From: Bacilli bacterium
Lineage (GTDB): Bacteria; Bacillota_I; Bacilli_A; RFN20; CAG-826
Direction: 5' to 3'
NCBI GenBank assembly: GCA_017454295.1
Contig: JAFTDF010000044.1
Span: forward strand, 1-36,116
Length of the DNA stretch: 36,116 nucleotides
Below, piece after piece: positions 14,829 through 23,201 of the stretch. The notes beneath the pieces were generated by a model, which was given only the letters and a program-made list of their open reading frames with translations, had not been told where the DNA came from and did not search any database. The position numbers and the translations under genes were made by a program. The first letter of the stretch is position 1. Every line of letters starts with the position of its first letter.

Positions 14829-16709
14829 TTATTTGCCGATGATTTCTTTGGCAAGGGTGATGATTTGACTCGGCAAGAGGCCGAATTGTTCCAATTGCTT
14901 TTGGTAGGTGTTCGAGCCGATGAATTGGTTGGGGATGGCCCGGGTATAGACTTTTCCGCGATACCCGGCTTCTAAGAGTTCGGCGCGTAGGTTTTTGGCG
15001 AAGCCCTGTTCGGTGCCATAGGCATCATAGATGAGAAGGTTCTCATACGCTAGCAAAGGCAGGATATTGTCTTTTTGGATGGGGCATAGATAGACGGGAT
15101 CGATGACTTCCAGATCGAGGTAATGCTTCTTTAGCAAAGCTAGGATCTCCTTTTCCCGCGGCCCCACCGCCACAATGGCGAGTTTCTTGGATTTGGAATT
15201 GCCTTCATAACGGAATCTGAGATACGGCAATTCCACGGCCGGGGGTTCGGTGCGTTCATCGACGAGTTCGCGCGGATAACGGATGGCGAATACGCCATGA
15301 TGCTGGAAGCTTTGGTCGAATAAGGCTTGGGCGATGGCTTTGTCGCTAGGCATCGCCAAAGTTACGCCGGGGATGGAAGAAAGGTAGGCTTCATCAAAGA
15401 TGCCCTGATGGGTTTCACCCAGTCCTCCGCATAAACAAGCCCGGTCGAGGAGAAGCGTCATATCCACGCCAAGGCGGGCGCAATCGTGGAAAAGTTCGTC
15501 ATAAGCGCGCTGAAGGAAGGTCGAATAGATGCAGACGATCGGATGGGCACCATTAAGGCCTAATGCACCGGAGAAGGTCAGCGCATGTTCTTCGGCTATG
15601 CCGAAATCGAAGCACCGTTGCGGATAATAGCCGAATGCTTTCTCCAGTCCGCTGCCTTTTAAGGTCGCCGGCACAATCAAACGGGCCTCAGGATGGGATT
15701 CCATCTCCTTTAAGGTCAAGTCGGCGAAATAATGGCTCCAGGTGATAAAGCCAGGATGATTGTTCTTAGGTTGGCCCGTCCCGATATGAAAAGGCGAACA
15801 ATGATGCCAATAGCCGGTTTTGTCGGCCTCGGCATAGGGATAACCCTTGCCTTTGATGGTACGGGCGTGGATGACGACGGGACGATCGCTGCGTTTGGCC
15901 CTACGGAAGGCCTTTTCAATGGCTTTGATGTCGTGGCCGTCGATGGGGCCAATATAATTGAAGCCCATATTGTCGAACATCGTGGGCGGGACGAGTTGGC
16001 GTTTGATGGCGTTTTTGATTCTCCGGGACACCCGGAAGAAGAAACGTCCCACCGCCGTTTTGGCCGTGGCCCGGTAAAAACCGTGTTTGCCCTTGCTATA
16101 GACCACACCGGTGGAAATGCCCCGGAAGAATTTGGAGATCCCACCGCTAGGCGGGGAAATAGACATATCGTTATCGTTTAAAACGATAATCACTTTGTTT
16201 CCTCGCTGGCCTAAATCATTGAGGCCCTCGATTGCGAGGCCATTGACGATCGAAGCGTCGCCGACAAAGGCCACCACATCAAAGTTTTCTTTCTTTTCAT
16301 CGCGGGCGATGGCAAAGGCTTCCGCGGCGGCGATGGCGGTCGAGGAGTGGCCGGCATCGTAGGGGTCAAAGGGAGATTCGGCGATCTTCGTTAAGGGGGA
16401 GGTAAAGCCTTCTTCGCCCATGTGATCGAGCTTTCTTCCGCTTAATAGCTTATGGGCGTAGGCCTGATGGCCGACATCAAAGATGAGCTTATCTTTGGGC
16501 AAATCAAAGAAATGATGGATGGCGACGGTGAGTTCCACCGCACCGAGGTTGGAAGAGAGATGCCCCCCATATTCGCTGCAGGCTTGGATAATCTGTTCGC
16601 GAAGGTGTGCCGAAAGCAGCTCCAATTCATCGAAATCGAGCGATTTAATCGACGAATGGTCTTCCGTGATATTTTGGAAGATTATGTCGGCTGCATCGAC
16701 ACTTTTCAT
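14829..16709 (-). CDS. dxs: 1-deoxy-D-xylulose-5-phosphate synthase
   Basis: First enzyme of the MEP isoprenoid pathway, joining pyruvate and glyceraldehyde 3-phosphate with thiamine diphosphate. The 626 residues have the expected order: SSNLGAVELTVAIH, FDVGHQAYAHKLL, GHSSTAIAAAEAFA, the cofactor loop GDASIVNGLAIEGLND with NDNDMSIS, the glutamate region GIAEEHAL, and the transketolase C-domain. The usually well-conserved DRAGLVGADGPTHQG stretch reads DRACLCGGLGETHQG. The ATG at 16709 matches the family start but has no ribosome-binding site; the gene lies 25 bases after xseB. The prenyltransferase gene ispA, normally between xseB and dxs, is absent. Confidence 0.93.
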   Translation of the reverse strand: MKSVDAADIIFQNITEDHSSIKSLDFDELELLSAHLREQIIQACSEYGGHLSSNLGAVELTVAIHHFFDLPKDKLIFDVGHQAYAHKLLSGRKLDHMGEEGFTSPLTKIAESPFDPYDAGHSSTAIAAAEAFAIARDEKKENFDVVAFVGDASIVNGLAIEGLNDLGQRGNKVIIVLNDNDMSISPPSGGISKFFRGISTGVVYSKGKHGFYRATAKTAVGRFFFRVSRRIKNAIKRQLVPPTMFDNMGFNYIGPIDGHDIKAIEKAFRRAKRSDRPVVIHARTIKGKGYPYAEADKTGYWHHCSPFHIGTGQPKNNHPGFITWSHYFADLTLKEMESHPEARLIVPATLKGSGLEKAFGYYPQRCFDFGIAEEHALTFSGALGLNGAHPIVCIYSTFLQRAYDELFHDCARLGVDMTLLLDRACLCGGLGETHQGIFDEAYLSSIPGVTLAMPSDKAIAQALFDQSFQHHGVFAIRYPRELVDERTEPPAVELPYLRFRYEGNSKSKKLAIVAVGPREKEILALLKKHYLDLEVIDPVYLCPIQKDNILPLLAYENLLIYDAYGTEQGFAKNLRAELLEAGYRGKVYTRAIPNQFIGSNTYQKQLEQFGLLPSQIITLAKEIIGK

Positions 16710-16734
16710 ATGCTAAAAATCTACTAAAATGATA

Positions 16735-16926
16735 CTATTCTTTTGCGGTTTCTTCCACCAGCTTCTCGGCTGCTTCCAACTCTTCCTGGAGCTCCTTGCA
16801 TAAGCGTTTGCCTTCTTGATAGAGGGCGGTTGTTTCTTCCAAAGGAAGAACTTCGTTTTCGATCTTGCTGGTGATCTCTTGAAGACGGGCCAGCCGTTCT
16901 TCATAGCTCTTTTTTTCTTCGGCCAT
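16735..16926 (-). CDS. xseB: Exodeoxyribonuclease VII small subunit
   Basis: A 63-residue all-helical protein with the family pattern SYEERLARLQEITSKIEN, LPLEETTALYQEGKRL and an acidic C-terminal helix. With XseA it forms exonuclease VII, which degrades single-stranded DNA. GGAGGA precedes the ATG at 16926 by 8 bases, and the gene starts 3 bases after the xseA stop, so the two are coupled. Confidence 0.93.
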   Translation of the reverse strand: MAEEKKSYEERLARLQEITSKIENEVLPLEETTALYQEGKRLCKELQEELEAAEKLVEETAKE

Positions 16927-16929
16927 GGG

Positions 16930-18129
16930 TCATTCCTCCTTTGCTTTGACTTCACCCACGATTATACCATGGGCGAGGCGGGTCTTGAAAATGCTACCGA
17001 TGGGCAAATCCGCGGCGTTATGGACCGGTTTCCCGGATTGGTCATAGCTAATGCTATAGCCCCGCTGCAAGACCGCGGTTGGATCAAGGGCTTGCAGATG
17101 GTCTTTTAGTGCGCTTACGCGTATACGACGTTGCGCAATCGTGTTGCGATAGGCGATGGACAAGCGATCACCCAGTTCCCCCACTTTTTTCTGCTTTTCC
17201 TCATAAATGGCCTTAGGAGAAGCGTAAATGGGGCGGTTGCTTAGTTGCTCAAGGATTTCCTTTTTGTGGCGCAGAAGCGCTTCTAGACGGCTTTTTAGGC
17301 GCATTGAGACCTCATCGAGATAGGCGTAGACCTCTTCTTTGTCCGGAACGGCGGCAATCGCGGCGGCCGTTGGGGTGGAGACCCGCTTATCCGCGACATA
17401 ATCGAGAAGCGTCGTGTCCACTTCGTGCCCTACGGAAGAGATAAAAGGCACTGGCAAGGTGGCCGCAAAGCGGACCAATGCCTCGTCATTGAAGGCGCTT
17501 AGGTCTTCTTTGGCCCCGCCGCCGCGTCCGATGATGAGCACATCGGGTTTGGCTTCTAAGGCCGCTTTCAGGGCGGCGATGATGGCGGCAGGTGCTTCCT
17601 TACCCTGGACCAAAGAAGGGAAAGGCAAGACTTCCACCAAAGGCCATCGCAGAGCGATGTTATGAAGGATGTCGGCCATTCCCGCCGATCCTTTGCCCGC
17701 CACGACGGCAATACGCTTGGGGAATCGGGGCAAGGGGCGTTTCCGGCTTTCGTCGAAAAGGCCTTCTTTGGCGAGTTGCTCTTTGAGTTGTTGCAGTTTT
17801 AATAGCTCTAAGCCTAGCCCACTTCGCTCGAGGTGTTCGACCGCGAATTGGTATTGGCCACGAGCCGGATAAACGGAAATCCGCCCTTGCACCACAACTT
17901 GATCCCCGTCTTGGGGCAAATAGCGAAGGCTTCGGGCATAAGTGGCCCACATCACGCAGGAAAGGACGGAAGCTTCGTCTTTGAGGGTGAAATAGCAATG
18001 GCCGCTGGGATAGAGTTTGAATCCGGAGACCTCACCGCTGAGGTAGACATGGTAAAAAGCGGGATCGGATTCCAATTTACTCTTAATAAGAGTAGAGAAC
18101 TCGGTGATCGTCAGGGGCCTATCGTTCAT
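16930..18129 (-). CDS. xseA: Exodeoxyribonuclease VII large subunit
   Basis: Catalytic subunit of exonuclease VII, 399 residues. It begins with an OB-fold (YLSGEVSGFKLYPSGHCYFTLKD) and continues with the nuclease domain (RIAVVAGKGSAGMADILHN, DVLIIGRGGGAKEDLSAFNDE, ISSVGHEVDTTLLDYVADKR with STPTAAA) and a long coiled-coil stretch. The ATG at 18129 has AAGGAAG upstream and overlaps the nusB stop by 11 bases. The nusB-xseA-xseB order is the usual Bacilli one with folD missing between nusB and xseA. Confidence 0.94.
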   Translation of the reverse strand: MNDRPLTITEFSTLIKSKLESDPAFYHVYLSGEVSGFKLYPSGHCYFTLKDEASVLSCVMWATYARSLRYLPQDGDQVVVQGRISVYPARGQYQFAVEHLERSGLGLELLKLQQLKEQLAKEGLFDESRKRPLPRFPKRIAVVAGKGSAGMADILHNIALRWPLVEVLPFPSLVQGKEAPAAIIAALKAALEAKPDVLIIGRGGGAKEDLSAFNDEALVRFAATLPVPFISSVGHEVDTTLLDYVADKRVSTPTAAAIAAVPDKEEVYAYLDEVSMRLKSRLEALLRHKKEILEQLSNRPIYASPKAIYEEKQKKVGELGDRLSIAYRNTIAQRRIRVSALKDHLQALDPTAVLQRGYSISYDQSGKPVHNAADLPIGSIFKTRLAHGIIVGEVKAKEE

Positions 18130-18574
18130 CGGAAGCTTCCTTTATCAAAACATGATCAAGGATGGCGTTGACGAATTTATAGTCGCGGGGTTCCAAATAG
18201 GCCTTCGCCTGTTTGATGGCGACGTCGATGACGATGCCTTTGTCGTCGCTAGGCTCAATGTAATAGAAATGAAGGTAAGCCAGCAGCAAGATGGCTTGTT
18301 CGACCCGATTGAGGCGAGCGAAGGTCCAGTTGCGCATCTTGGCTTCGATGGCGGTGACGGCTTCGCGGTAATGGCCGACGAAAGCTACCATCGCCCCTTT
18401 TACAAAGGGATCGCATTCGCTATAGGGGACGTCGAGGAGGGAGGAGACGATATCTTCGACGTTCAAAGGCTGACCCATTTCCACATAGGTGAGGGCATCA
18501 TAGATGGCGACCATCGCTACCTTTTCCATGGCGTTGCGTCCGCCATTTCCCATTAAATCGAATTCATCTTCCAT
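18119..18574 (-). CDS. nusB: Transcription antitermination factor NusB
   Basis: A 151-residue all-helical NusB, which with NusE/S10 binds boxA RNA in ribosomal RNA transcripts. The family ending is clear: RLNRVEQAILLLAYLHFYY, VIDVAIKQAKAYLEPRDYKFVNAILD. GGAGG at 18588-18584 lies 9 bases before the ATG at 18574, which fixes the start; the frame is open 13 codons further to a TTG that would include the ribosome-binding site. A TAAGAT box at 18609-18604 might be the -10 of its promoter. Confidence 0.93.
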   Translation of the reverse strand: MEDEFDLMGNGGRNAMEKVAMVAIYDALTYVEMGQPLNVEDIVSSLLDVPYSECDPFVKGAMVAFVGHYREAVTAIEAKMRNWTFARLNRVEQAILLLAYLHFYYIEPSDDKGIVIDVAIKQAKAYLEPRDYKFVNAILDHVLIKEASDER

Positions 18575-18611
18575 AGAACCATGCCTCCCTTCGAAAGCGC
18601 CTAATCTTAGC

Positions 18612-18628
18612 AAAAAGGCAATTGCCTT
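18612..18628 (-). terminator. Short terminator after the membrane protein gene
   Basis: The palindrome AAGGC-AATT-GCCTT (18628-18615 on the minus strand) continues into five Ts and starts 1 base after the stop codon at 18630. It separates the transketolase operon from nusB, though read-through is possible. Confidence 0.6.
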
Positions 18629-18629
18629 A

Positions 18630-19082
18630 CTAGGCTTTCTTCTCTTCCTTTAACGCCACGATCGTTTTATGGGCAAAGAAGAAGACAAAACCAAAGGCGA
18701 CTAAGGCGATGATGTGCATCGCGAGGCCGAAATAAAACGAAACCGCGTCGAGCTTAGCAAAGAAGACGATCCCCAAAACGAAATCGGCAATCACAAAGGC
18801 CAGCGGAATGAATAGCAACCACCACTTGCCTTTGGCGGCATAAGCCGAGGTCAGCAAAAAGACGAGGGCGATGCCGATGCCAAGGACCATCACCCAAATC
18901 AGTTCCCAGCCGATGTCATGGAGAATCCGGACCAGATAAAAGGCAAGGGGCAAGGAATAGACGGATTGCGTTCCGAGGAGAATCGTGGTCGACACCACGG
19001 AAATCAGGGCGTAGAAAAACGGCGTCAAGCAAAGCTTCTGATAAGCGGCGAGATAACGGTCAGCGACGCTTCGACTTCGCAT
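18630..19082 (-). CDS. Small integral membrane protein of unknown function
   Basis: I do not recognise a family. The 150 residues have four likely membrane segments at about 20-38, 60-80, 88-108 and 116-137, a basic N-terminus (Arg2, Arg4, Arg9) and a Lys/Glu-rich C-terminus, suggesting both ends are cytoplasmic. No catalytic motif is visible. Its ATG lies 23 bases inside the asp23-like gene, so it is translationally coupled to it. In Gram-positive bacteria Asp23 is held at the membrane by a small membrane protein such as AmaP, so a comparable anchor role is possible, but no AmaP sequence similarity is apparent. Confidence 0.8.
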   Translation of the reverse strand: MRSRSVADRYLAAYQKLCLTPFFYALISVVSTTILLGTQSVYSLPLAFYLVRILHDIGWELIWVMVLGIGIALVFLLTSAYAAKGKWWLLFIPLAFVIADFVLGIVFFAKLDAVSFYFGLAMHIIALVAFGFVFFFAHKTIVALKEEKKA

Positions 19083-19461
19083 GGGGCCGTCCTTTCAATT
19101 TCACGTCGACGATGATGTTTTCGCTCTCTAAGGCCACGGTCAAGGCATTGACGACGGCTTCTTCGACCTTTAGCACGGTTTTGGCGGGCGAGTAGCCGTT
19201 TTCCACCGCCATTTTGATGAGGATTCTTAAGAATCCATCGCGTTGGAAGGTCGCTGAAATGGCGCCGGGGGCGGAGAGTAAAGCGGAGGTTTTGGGGTAT
19301 TTGGGATTTTTGATGGCGGTCTTGGTGGATTCACCCACAAGGGCGACCCCTTCCATCCCGCGAAGGGCTTGTTCGACGATGGCGATGATGGCGGGCCTTG
19401 AAATGCCGATCTCGCCTAAGCCGCGGCGGTTATCGATGACCCGTAAGGCGGCCGAACTCAT
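19060..19461 (-). CDS. Asp23/Gls24 (YqhY-like) family protein
   Basis: A 133-residue protein of the Asp23/Gls24 family. It shows the repeated alpha-beta layout: GEIGISRPAIIAIVEQAL, GVALVGES, a central RILIKMAVENGYS and a C-terminal VEEAVVNALTV helix ending in a basic tail. In Bacillus YqhY is encoded just before nusB and affects fatty acid metabolism; here one membrane protein gene stands between. GGAGG precedes the ATG by 7 bases, and the ATG overlaps the transketolase stop by 4 bases. Confidence 0.85.
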   Translation of the reverse strand: MSSAALRVIDNRRGLGEIGISRPAIIAIVEQALRGMEGVALVGESTKTAIKNPKYPKTSALLSAPGAISATFQRDGFLRILIKMAVENGYSPAKTVLKVEEAVVNALTVALESENIIVDVKLKGRPHAKSKRR

Positions 19462-21398
19462 AGAATGGCCTCCAAACGACGGGCCACCGCTTCGGGGGTG
19501 AACCCGAAATGGGCCATGACGTCTTTGTCTTTGCCGGAAGCACCAAAGGTATCGATGCCAATATGGTATTTGGCGTAATCACCCCAGCCAAAGGTGGATC
19601 CCATTTCCAAAGAGACCCGTTTCTCATAAGGCAAGGTCACGGCTTTGTCGATATCCTGGATCAACTCAAGGCAAGGCAAGGAATAGACGGCAACGGGGGT
19701 TTTCATCAATTTGGCGGCTTCGATGGCCAAAGAAACTTCCGAGCCGGTGGCCAAGATGGCGAGCTTGGCTTTCTTATCGCCATAGACCTGGTAGATCCCT
19801 TGCTCCACTCCTTCAATAGAAGTCGCTTCGAGTTGGGGCAGATTCTGACGGGAGAGGATTAAGGCGCTGGGGCCAGAGTGATAGGCGAGGGCGCTCTTAT
19901 AGGCACCGAGGGTCTCTTTCACATCGGCGGGACGATAAACGCGTAATCCGGGGATGGAACGAAGCATCGGCAATTGATCGATCGGTTGGTGGGTGGGGCC
20001 ATCTTCGCCTACGGCGATGGAGTCGTGGGTGAAGATAAATAAAGAAGGATTTTTTTCCAAAGAGGCCATCCGCAATGCTGGCTTGAGATAATCGGCGAAG
20101 ACTAAGAAAGCGGCGCAATAAGGGAGGATCCCACCATGGAGGTTCATACCATTGACCGCGGCGGCCATGGCGAATTCGCGGATGCCGAAATGAAGATCGC
20201 GGCTGGTGCGATGATATTCGTCATAAGGGTGCTCGCCGGGAATGTTGGTCATGGTCGATCCGGCCACATCGGCGCTGCCACCGGCCAAATAGGGAATGCT
20301 TTGATGCAAGATTTTGAGGATTTCCCCGGAAACGACGCGGGTGGATTTGGCCCCTTCCAAAGGAAGGCTTTCCGGTACGAGCCCCGCCGCATCCTTCTTT
20401 AAGGAAGCTTGGAACGTGGCATAGGCCTCGGGATGGGCTTGCTCATATTCTTTCAAACCGGCCTCGTAAGCTTCATAGGCTTCCACGCCCCGCTTGCCAA
20501 AGCTAGCGGAGAAATCGGAATAAACTTCGGGTTCGACGGTAAATTCGGGGGCGTCGATCCCATAGAAGGATTTGGCCTTATCCCCGTCTTCTTTCCCTAA
20601 GGGAGCGCCATGGCAGGAATGGTCGCCTTCTTTGACGGTGCCATAGCCGATTTTGGTATGGACGATGATTAACGTCGGATAGTCCTTCGATCCTTTGGCT
20701 TTGCCAATGGCTTTGGAGACGGCCTTGATATCGTTGCCATCTTCCACTTCCAAGACATTCCAATTGCAGGCGAGGAAGCGCAATTTGACGTTTTCGTCGA
20801 AGGAATCCGAGGTCGGTCCATCCAGGGTCGCCAAATTGGCGTCGTAAATCAAAACGAGCTTATTGAGACGGAGACGTCCGGCCAAGGAGATGGCTTCTTG
20901 GGCCACCCCTTCCATCAAACAGCCATCGCCGCAAAGGCAATAGGTATGATGATTGCAAAGCTTCTCCCCTTCGGGATAGGAGGAACGGACCATGTTTTCG
21001 GCAAGGGCGACGCCCACCGCTTGGGCAATGCCTTGGCCTAAAGGCCCGGAGGTCGCATCGACGCCTGGGGTCACCCCCACTTCGGGATGGCCGGGGGTCT
21101 TCGAACCCAACTGGCGGAAGGATTTCAGATCGTCCATCGAGAGGGCGTAACCCGCGGTATGCAGCACGCTATAAAGAAGCGCGGAGGTGTGACCCGCGGA
21201 AAGGATGAAACGGTCGCGGTTGAAATAATCGGGATGGCCGGGATCGGCGACGAGATGGTCGTGATAGAGGGCATAGAGGATCGGAGCGGCATCCAAAGCC
21301 ATGCCGGGGTGGCCGGATTTGGCCTTATTGATGACATCAATGAGCAAAGCGCGGATGTTGGCGACGCTTCGTTCGGCGGTGTTAGTAGCAGGTTTCAT
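19458..21398 (-). CDS. tkt: Transketolase
   Basis: Thiamine-diphosphate enzyme of the pentose phosphate pathway moving two-carbon units between sugar phosphates. The 646 residues show SGHPGMALDAAPILYALY, FILSAGHTSALLYS, GPLGQGIAQAVGVALA, CGDGCLMEGVAQEA with IYDANLATLDG (cofactor binding), HFGIREFAMAAAVNGM (catalytic Glu) and THDSIAVGEDGPTHQPI. Unlike Dxs it has the full transketolase length and order. The ATG at 21398 has AGGAGGA 6 to 12 bases upstream; a TTG codon directly before it is not needed. It leads an operon with the asp23-like and membrane genes. Confidence 0.95.
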   Translation of the reverse strand: MKPATNTAERSVANIRALLIDVINKAKSGHPGMALDAAPILYALYHDHLVADPGHPDYFNRDRFILSAGHTSALLYSVLHTAGYALSMDDLKSFRQLGSKTPGHPEVGVTPGVDATSGPLGQGIAQAVGVALAENMVRSSYPEGEKLCNHHTYCLCGDGCLMEGVAQEAISLAGRLRLNKLVLIYDANLATLDGPTSDSFDENVKLRFLACNWNVLEVEDGNDIKAVSKAIGKAKGSKDYPTLIIVHTKIGYGTVKEGDHSCHGAPLGKEDGDKAKSFYGIDAPEFTVEPEVYSDFSASFGKRGVEAYEAYEAGLKEYEQAHPEAYATFQASLKKDAAGLVPESLPLEGAKSTRVVSGEILKILHQSIPYLAGGSADVAGSTMTNIPGEHPYDEYHRTSRDLHFGIREFAMAAAVNGMNLHGGILPYCAAFLVFADYLKPALRMASLEKNPSLFIFTHDSIAVGEDGPTHQPIDQLPMLRSIPGLRVYRPADVKETLGAYKSALAYHSGPSALILSRQNLPQLEATSIEGVEQGIYQVYGDKKAKLAILATGSEVSLAIEAAKLMKTPVAVYSLPCLELIQDIDKAVTLPYEKRVSLEMGSTFGWGDYAKYHIGIDTFGASGKDKDVMAHFGFTPEAVARRLEAIL

Positions 21399-21439
21399 CA
21401 AGGGTCCTCCTAAAATGGATTAGTGCTTTTTTAGTAGAT

Positions 21440-21454
21440 ACTATACAAAGTATA
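21440..21454 (-). promoter_or_regulatory. Possible tkt promoter overlapping a small inverted repeat
   Basis: On the minus strand a TATAGT box (21445-21440) lies 41 bases before the tkt ATG; no good -35 is seen. It overlaps the hairpin CTATAC-TTT-GTATAG, which begins 3 bases after the aspS stop and could act as a weak aspS terminator although no T-run follows. Confidence 0.35.
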
Positions 21455-21456
21455 GA

Positions 21457-23187
21457 TTATTCGCTTTTCACTTCGATGAAGAGGTCTTCGAGCTGTTTGG
21501 GATCCACCGGCTGAGGCGCTTTGGAGGTGGGATCGCTGGCTTGGAGGTTCTTCGGGAAGGCCGTGACGTCACGGATATTCTCCGTTCCGGCGAGGATCAT
21601 GGCCAAACGGTCGAGGCCAAAGGCAAGTCCGCCATGGGGCGGGGTGCCATAACGGAAGGCATCGACGAACCAGCCAAACTTCTGCGCCACTTCTTCTTCG
21701 GAAAGGCCCAGCATCCGGAAGATCTTCCATTGGATGTCGTGGTCGTAGATACGCAAGGTTCCACCCCCGGCTTCGTAGCCGTTGATGACGATATCGTAGG
21801 CGTAGGCGAGGACTTCCTCGGGCTTGGTGTCAAGCAAAGGCAGATCTTCATCGCGCGGACGTGTAAAGGGATGATGCTCGGCGACCACGCGGTTTTCCCC
21901 TTCCACGGGGGTGAACATCGGGAAATCGATGACCCAAAGGAGGTCGAAGGTATTCTCGGGGACGAGGTTTAACTTCTTGGCATAGTAAGTGCGGAGCCCA
22001 CCCATCCCGAAATCGATGATGCGACGGTTGTCGGAGCTGGAGAAGAAGAACACGTCACCCTCTTGGAGCGAGAGTTCGGCGATGAGCTCTTTCGCCAAAG
22101 CCTCGTCCACGAATTTGGCAAAGGGACCGGTGAGGGCACCGCCTTCGCATTTGAGGCAATAATAGGCCTTTAACCGCCACTTCTTTGCTTCGAGGGTCAA
22201 TTCATCGAGGACTTTGCGGCTGGTTTGGGCGGCCACGCCGGGGACGACGATGCCTTTGACCATATCCGCTTCCCCAAAGCCGGGGAAGGAGGATTTCTTT
22301 AACAAAGCGGTCACATCGCGGATCTTCAAATCATAACGGGTATCGGGCTTATCCGAGCCATAGGTATCGAGGGCATCCCAATACTTGATACGGCGTAAGG
22401 GGGTGACGATATCCACCCCGCGGATTTCCTTGAATAGACGTTTCAAGAACCCTTCCATCAGCGTCAATATCTCGTCTTGGCTAAGGAAAGAGCATTCTAA
22501 GTCGAGCTGGGTGAATTCGGGCTGACGGTCGGCGCGAAGGTCTTCGTCGCGGAAGCACTTGGCCACTTGGTAATAACGTTCGACCCCGCCCACCATGAGC
22601 AATTGTTTCCAAAGCTGCGGGCTTTGGGGCAAGGCATAGAAGGAGCCGGGATGGACGCGGGAAGGCACCAAGTAATCGCGGGCGCCTTCGGGCGAGGAGA
22701 GGTTCAGAATCGGGGTTTCAACTTCTAAGAAGTGATGCGCGTCGAAATAAGAACGGAAAATCGAGCAAATCTGCGCGCGGATGCGTAGGTTATGGAGCAA
22801 GCAAGGGCGCCGCAAATCCAAATAACGGTATTGCAGACGGGTATCTTCGAGGGCATCGCTTTGGTCGGCGATGATGAAGGGGGTCAGCTCCGCTTTGTTG
22901 ATGACGTTCATTTTCGAGACGAGGATTTCGATCTCCCCGGTCTTCAAACGCGGATTGGGGACGTCCTTTTTGGCGACCTTCCCTTCGACTTCGATGACAT
23001 ATTCGTTACGGACATCGGGGAAATTCTCCGGGTGGTCGATGGTGAGTTGGACGATCCCACTGCTATCGCGGAGGTCGATGAAAAGCAAGGAACCGAGGTT
23101 CCGGTATTTGGCCACCCAGCCTTTGAGGGTGACGGTTTGGCCTAACTCGGCCAGGGAGAGAGTCCCGTTAAAATGACTACGTTGCAT
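21457..23187 (-). CDS. aspS: Aspartyl-tRNA synthetase
   Basis: Class II synthetase of 576 residues charging tRNA-Asp. The N-terminal OB-fold (GWVAKYRNLGSLLFIDLRD) reads the anticodon. Motif 2 is in QVAKCFRDEDLRADRQPEFTQ, the QSPQ loop is intact, a bacterial insertion (GAD) domain follows, and motif 3 is GLAFGLDRLAMIL. The ATG at 23187 (MQRSHF) has AAGGAA upstream and matches the family start; a further 25 codons upstream would overlap the end of hisS. It begins 14 bases after the hisS stop, so the two synthetases form an operon in the Bacillus order. Confidence 0.95.
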   Translation of the reverse strand: MQRSHFNGTLSLAELGQTVTLKGWVAKYRNLGSLLFIDLRDSSGIVQLTIDHPENFPDVRNEYVIEVEGKVAKKDVPNPRLKTGEIEILVSKMNVINKAELTPFIIADQSDALEDTRLQYRYLDLRRPCLLHNLRIRAQICSIFRSYFDAHHFLEVETPILNLSSPEGARDYLVPSRVHPGSFYALPQSPQLWKQLLMVGGVERYYQVAKCFRDEDLRADRQPEFTQLDLECSFLSQDEILTLMEGFLKRLFKEIRGVDIVTPLRRIKYWDALDTYGSDKPDTRYDLKIRDVTALLKKSSFPGFGEADMVKGIVVPGVAAQTSRKVLDELTLEAKKWRLKAYYCLKCEGGALTGPFAKFVDEALAKELIAELSLQEGDVFFFSSSDNRRIIDFGMGGLRTYYAKKLNLVPENTFDLLWVIDFPMFTPVEGENRVVAEHHPFTRPRDEDLPLLDTKPEEVLAYAYDIVINGYEAGGGTLRIYDHDIQWKIFRMLGLSEEEVAQKFGWFVDAFRYGTPPHGGLAFGLDRLAMILAGTENIRDVTAFPKNLQASDPTSKAPQPVDPKQLEDLFIEVKSE

Positions 23188-23201
23188 GATGTGGATTCCT
23201 T

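Noticed and set aside
16680..21445. Shared TTTAGTAGA-like sequence before dxs and tkt as a thiamine-related regulatory element
   Set aside because: The similarity is short, the orientation differs, and neither place has the features of a TPP riboswitch.
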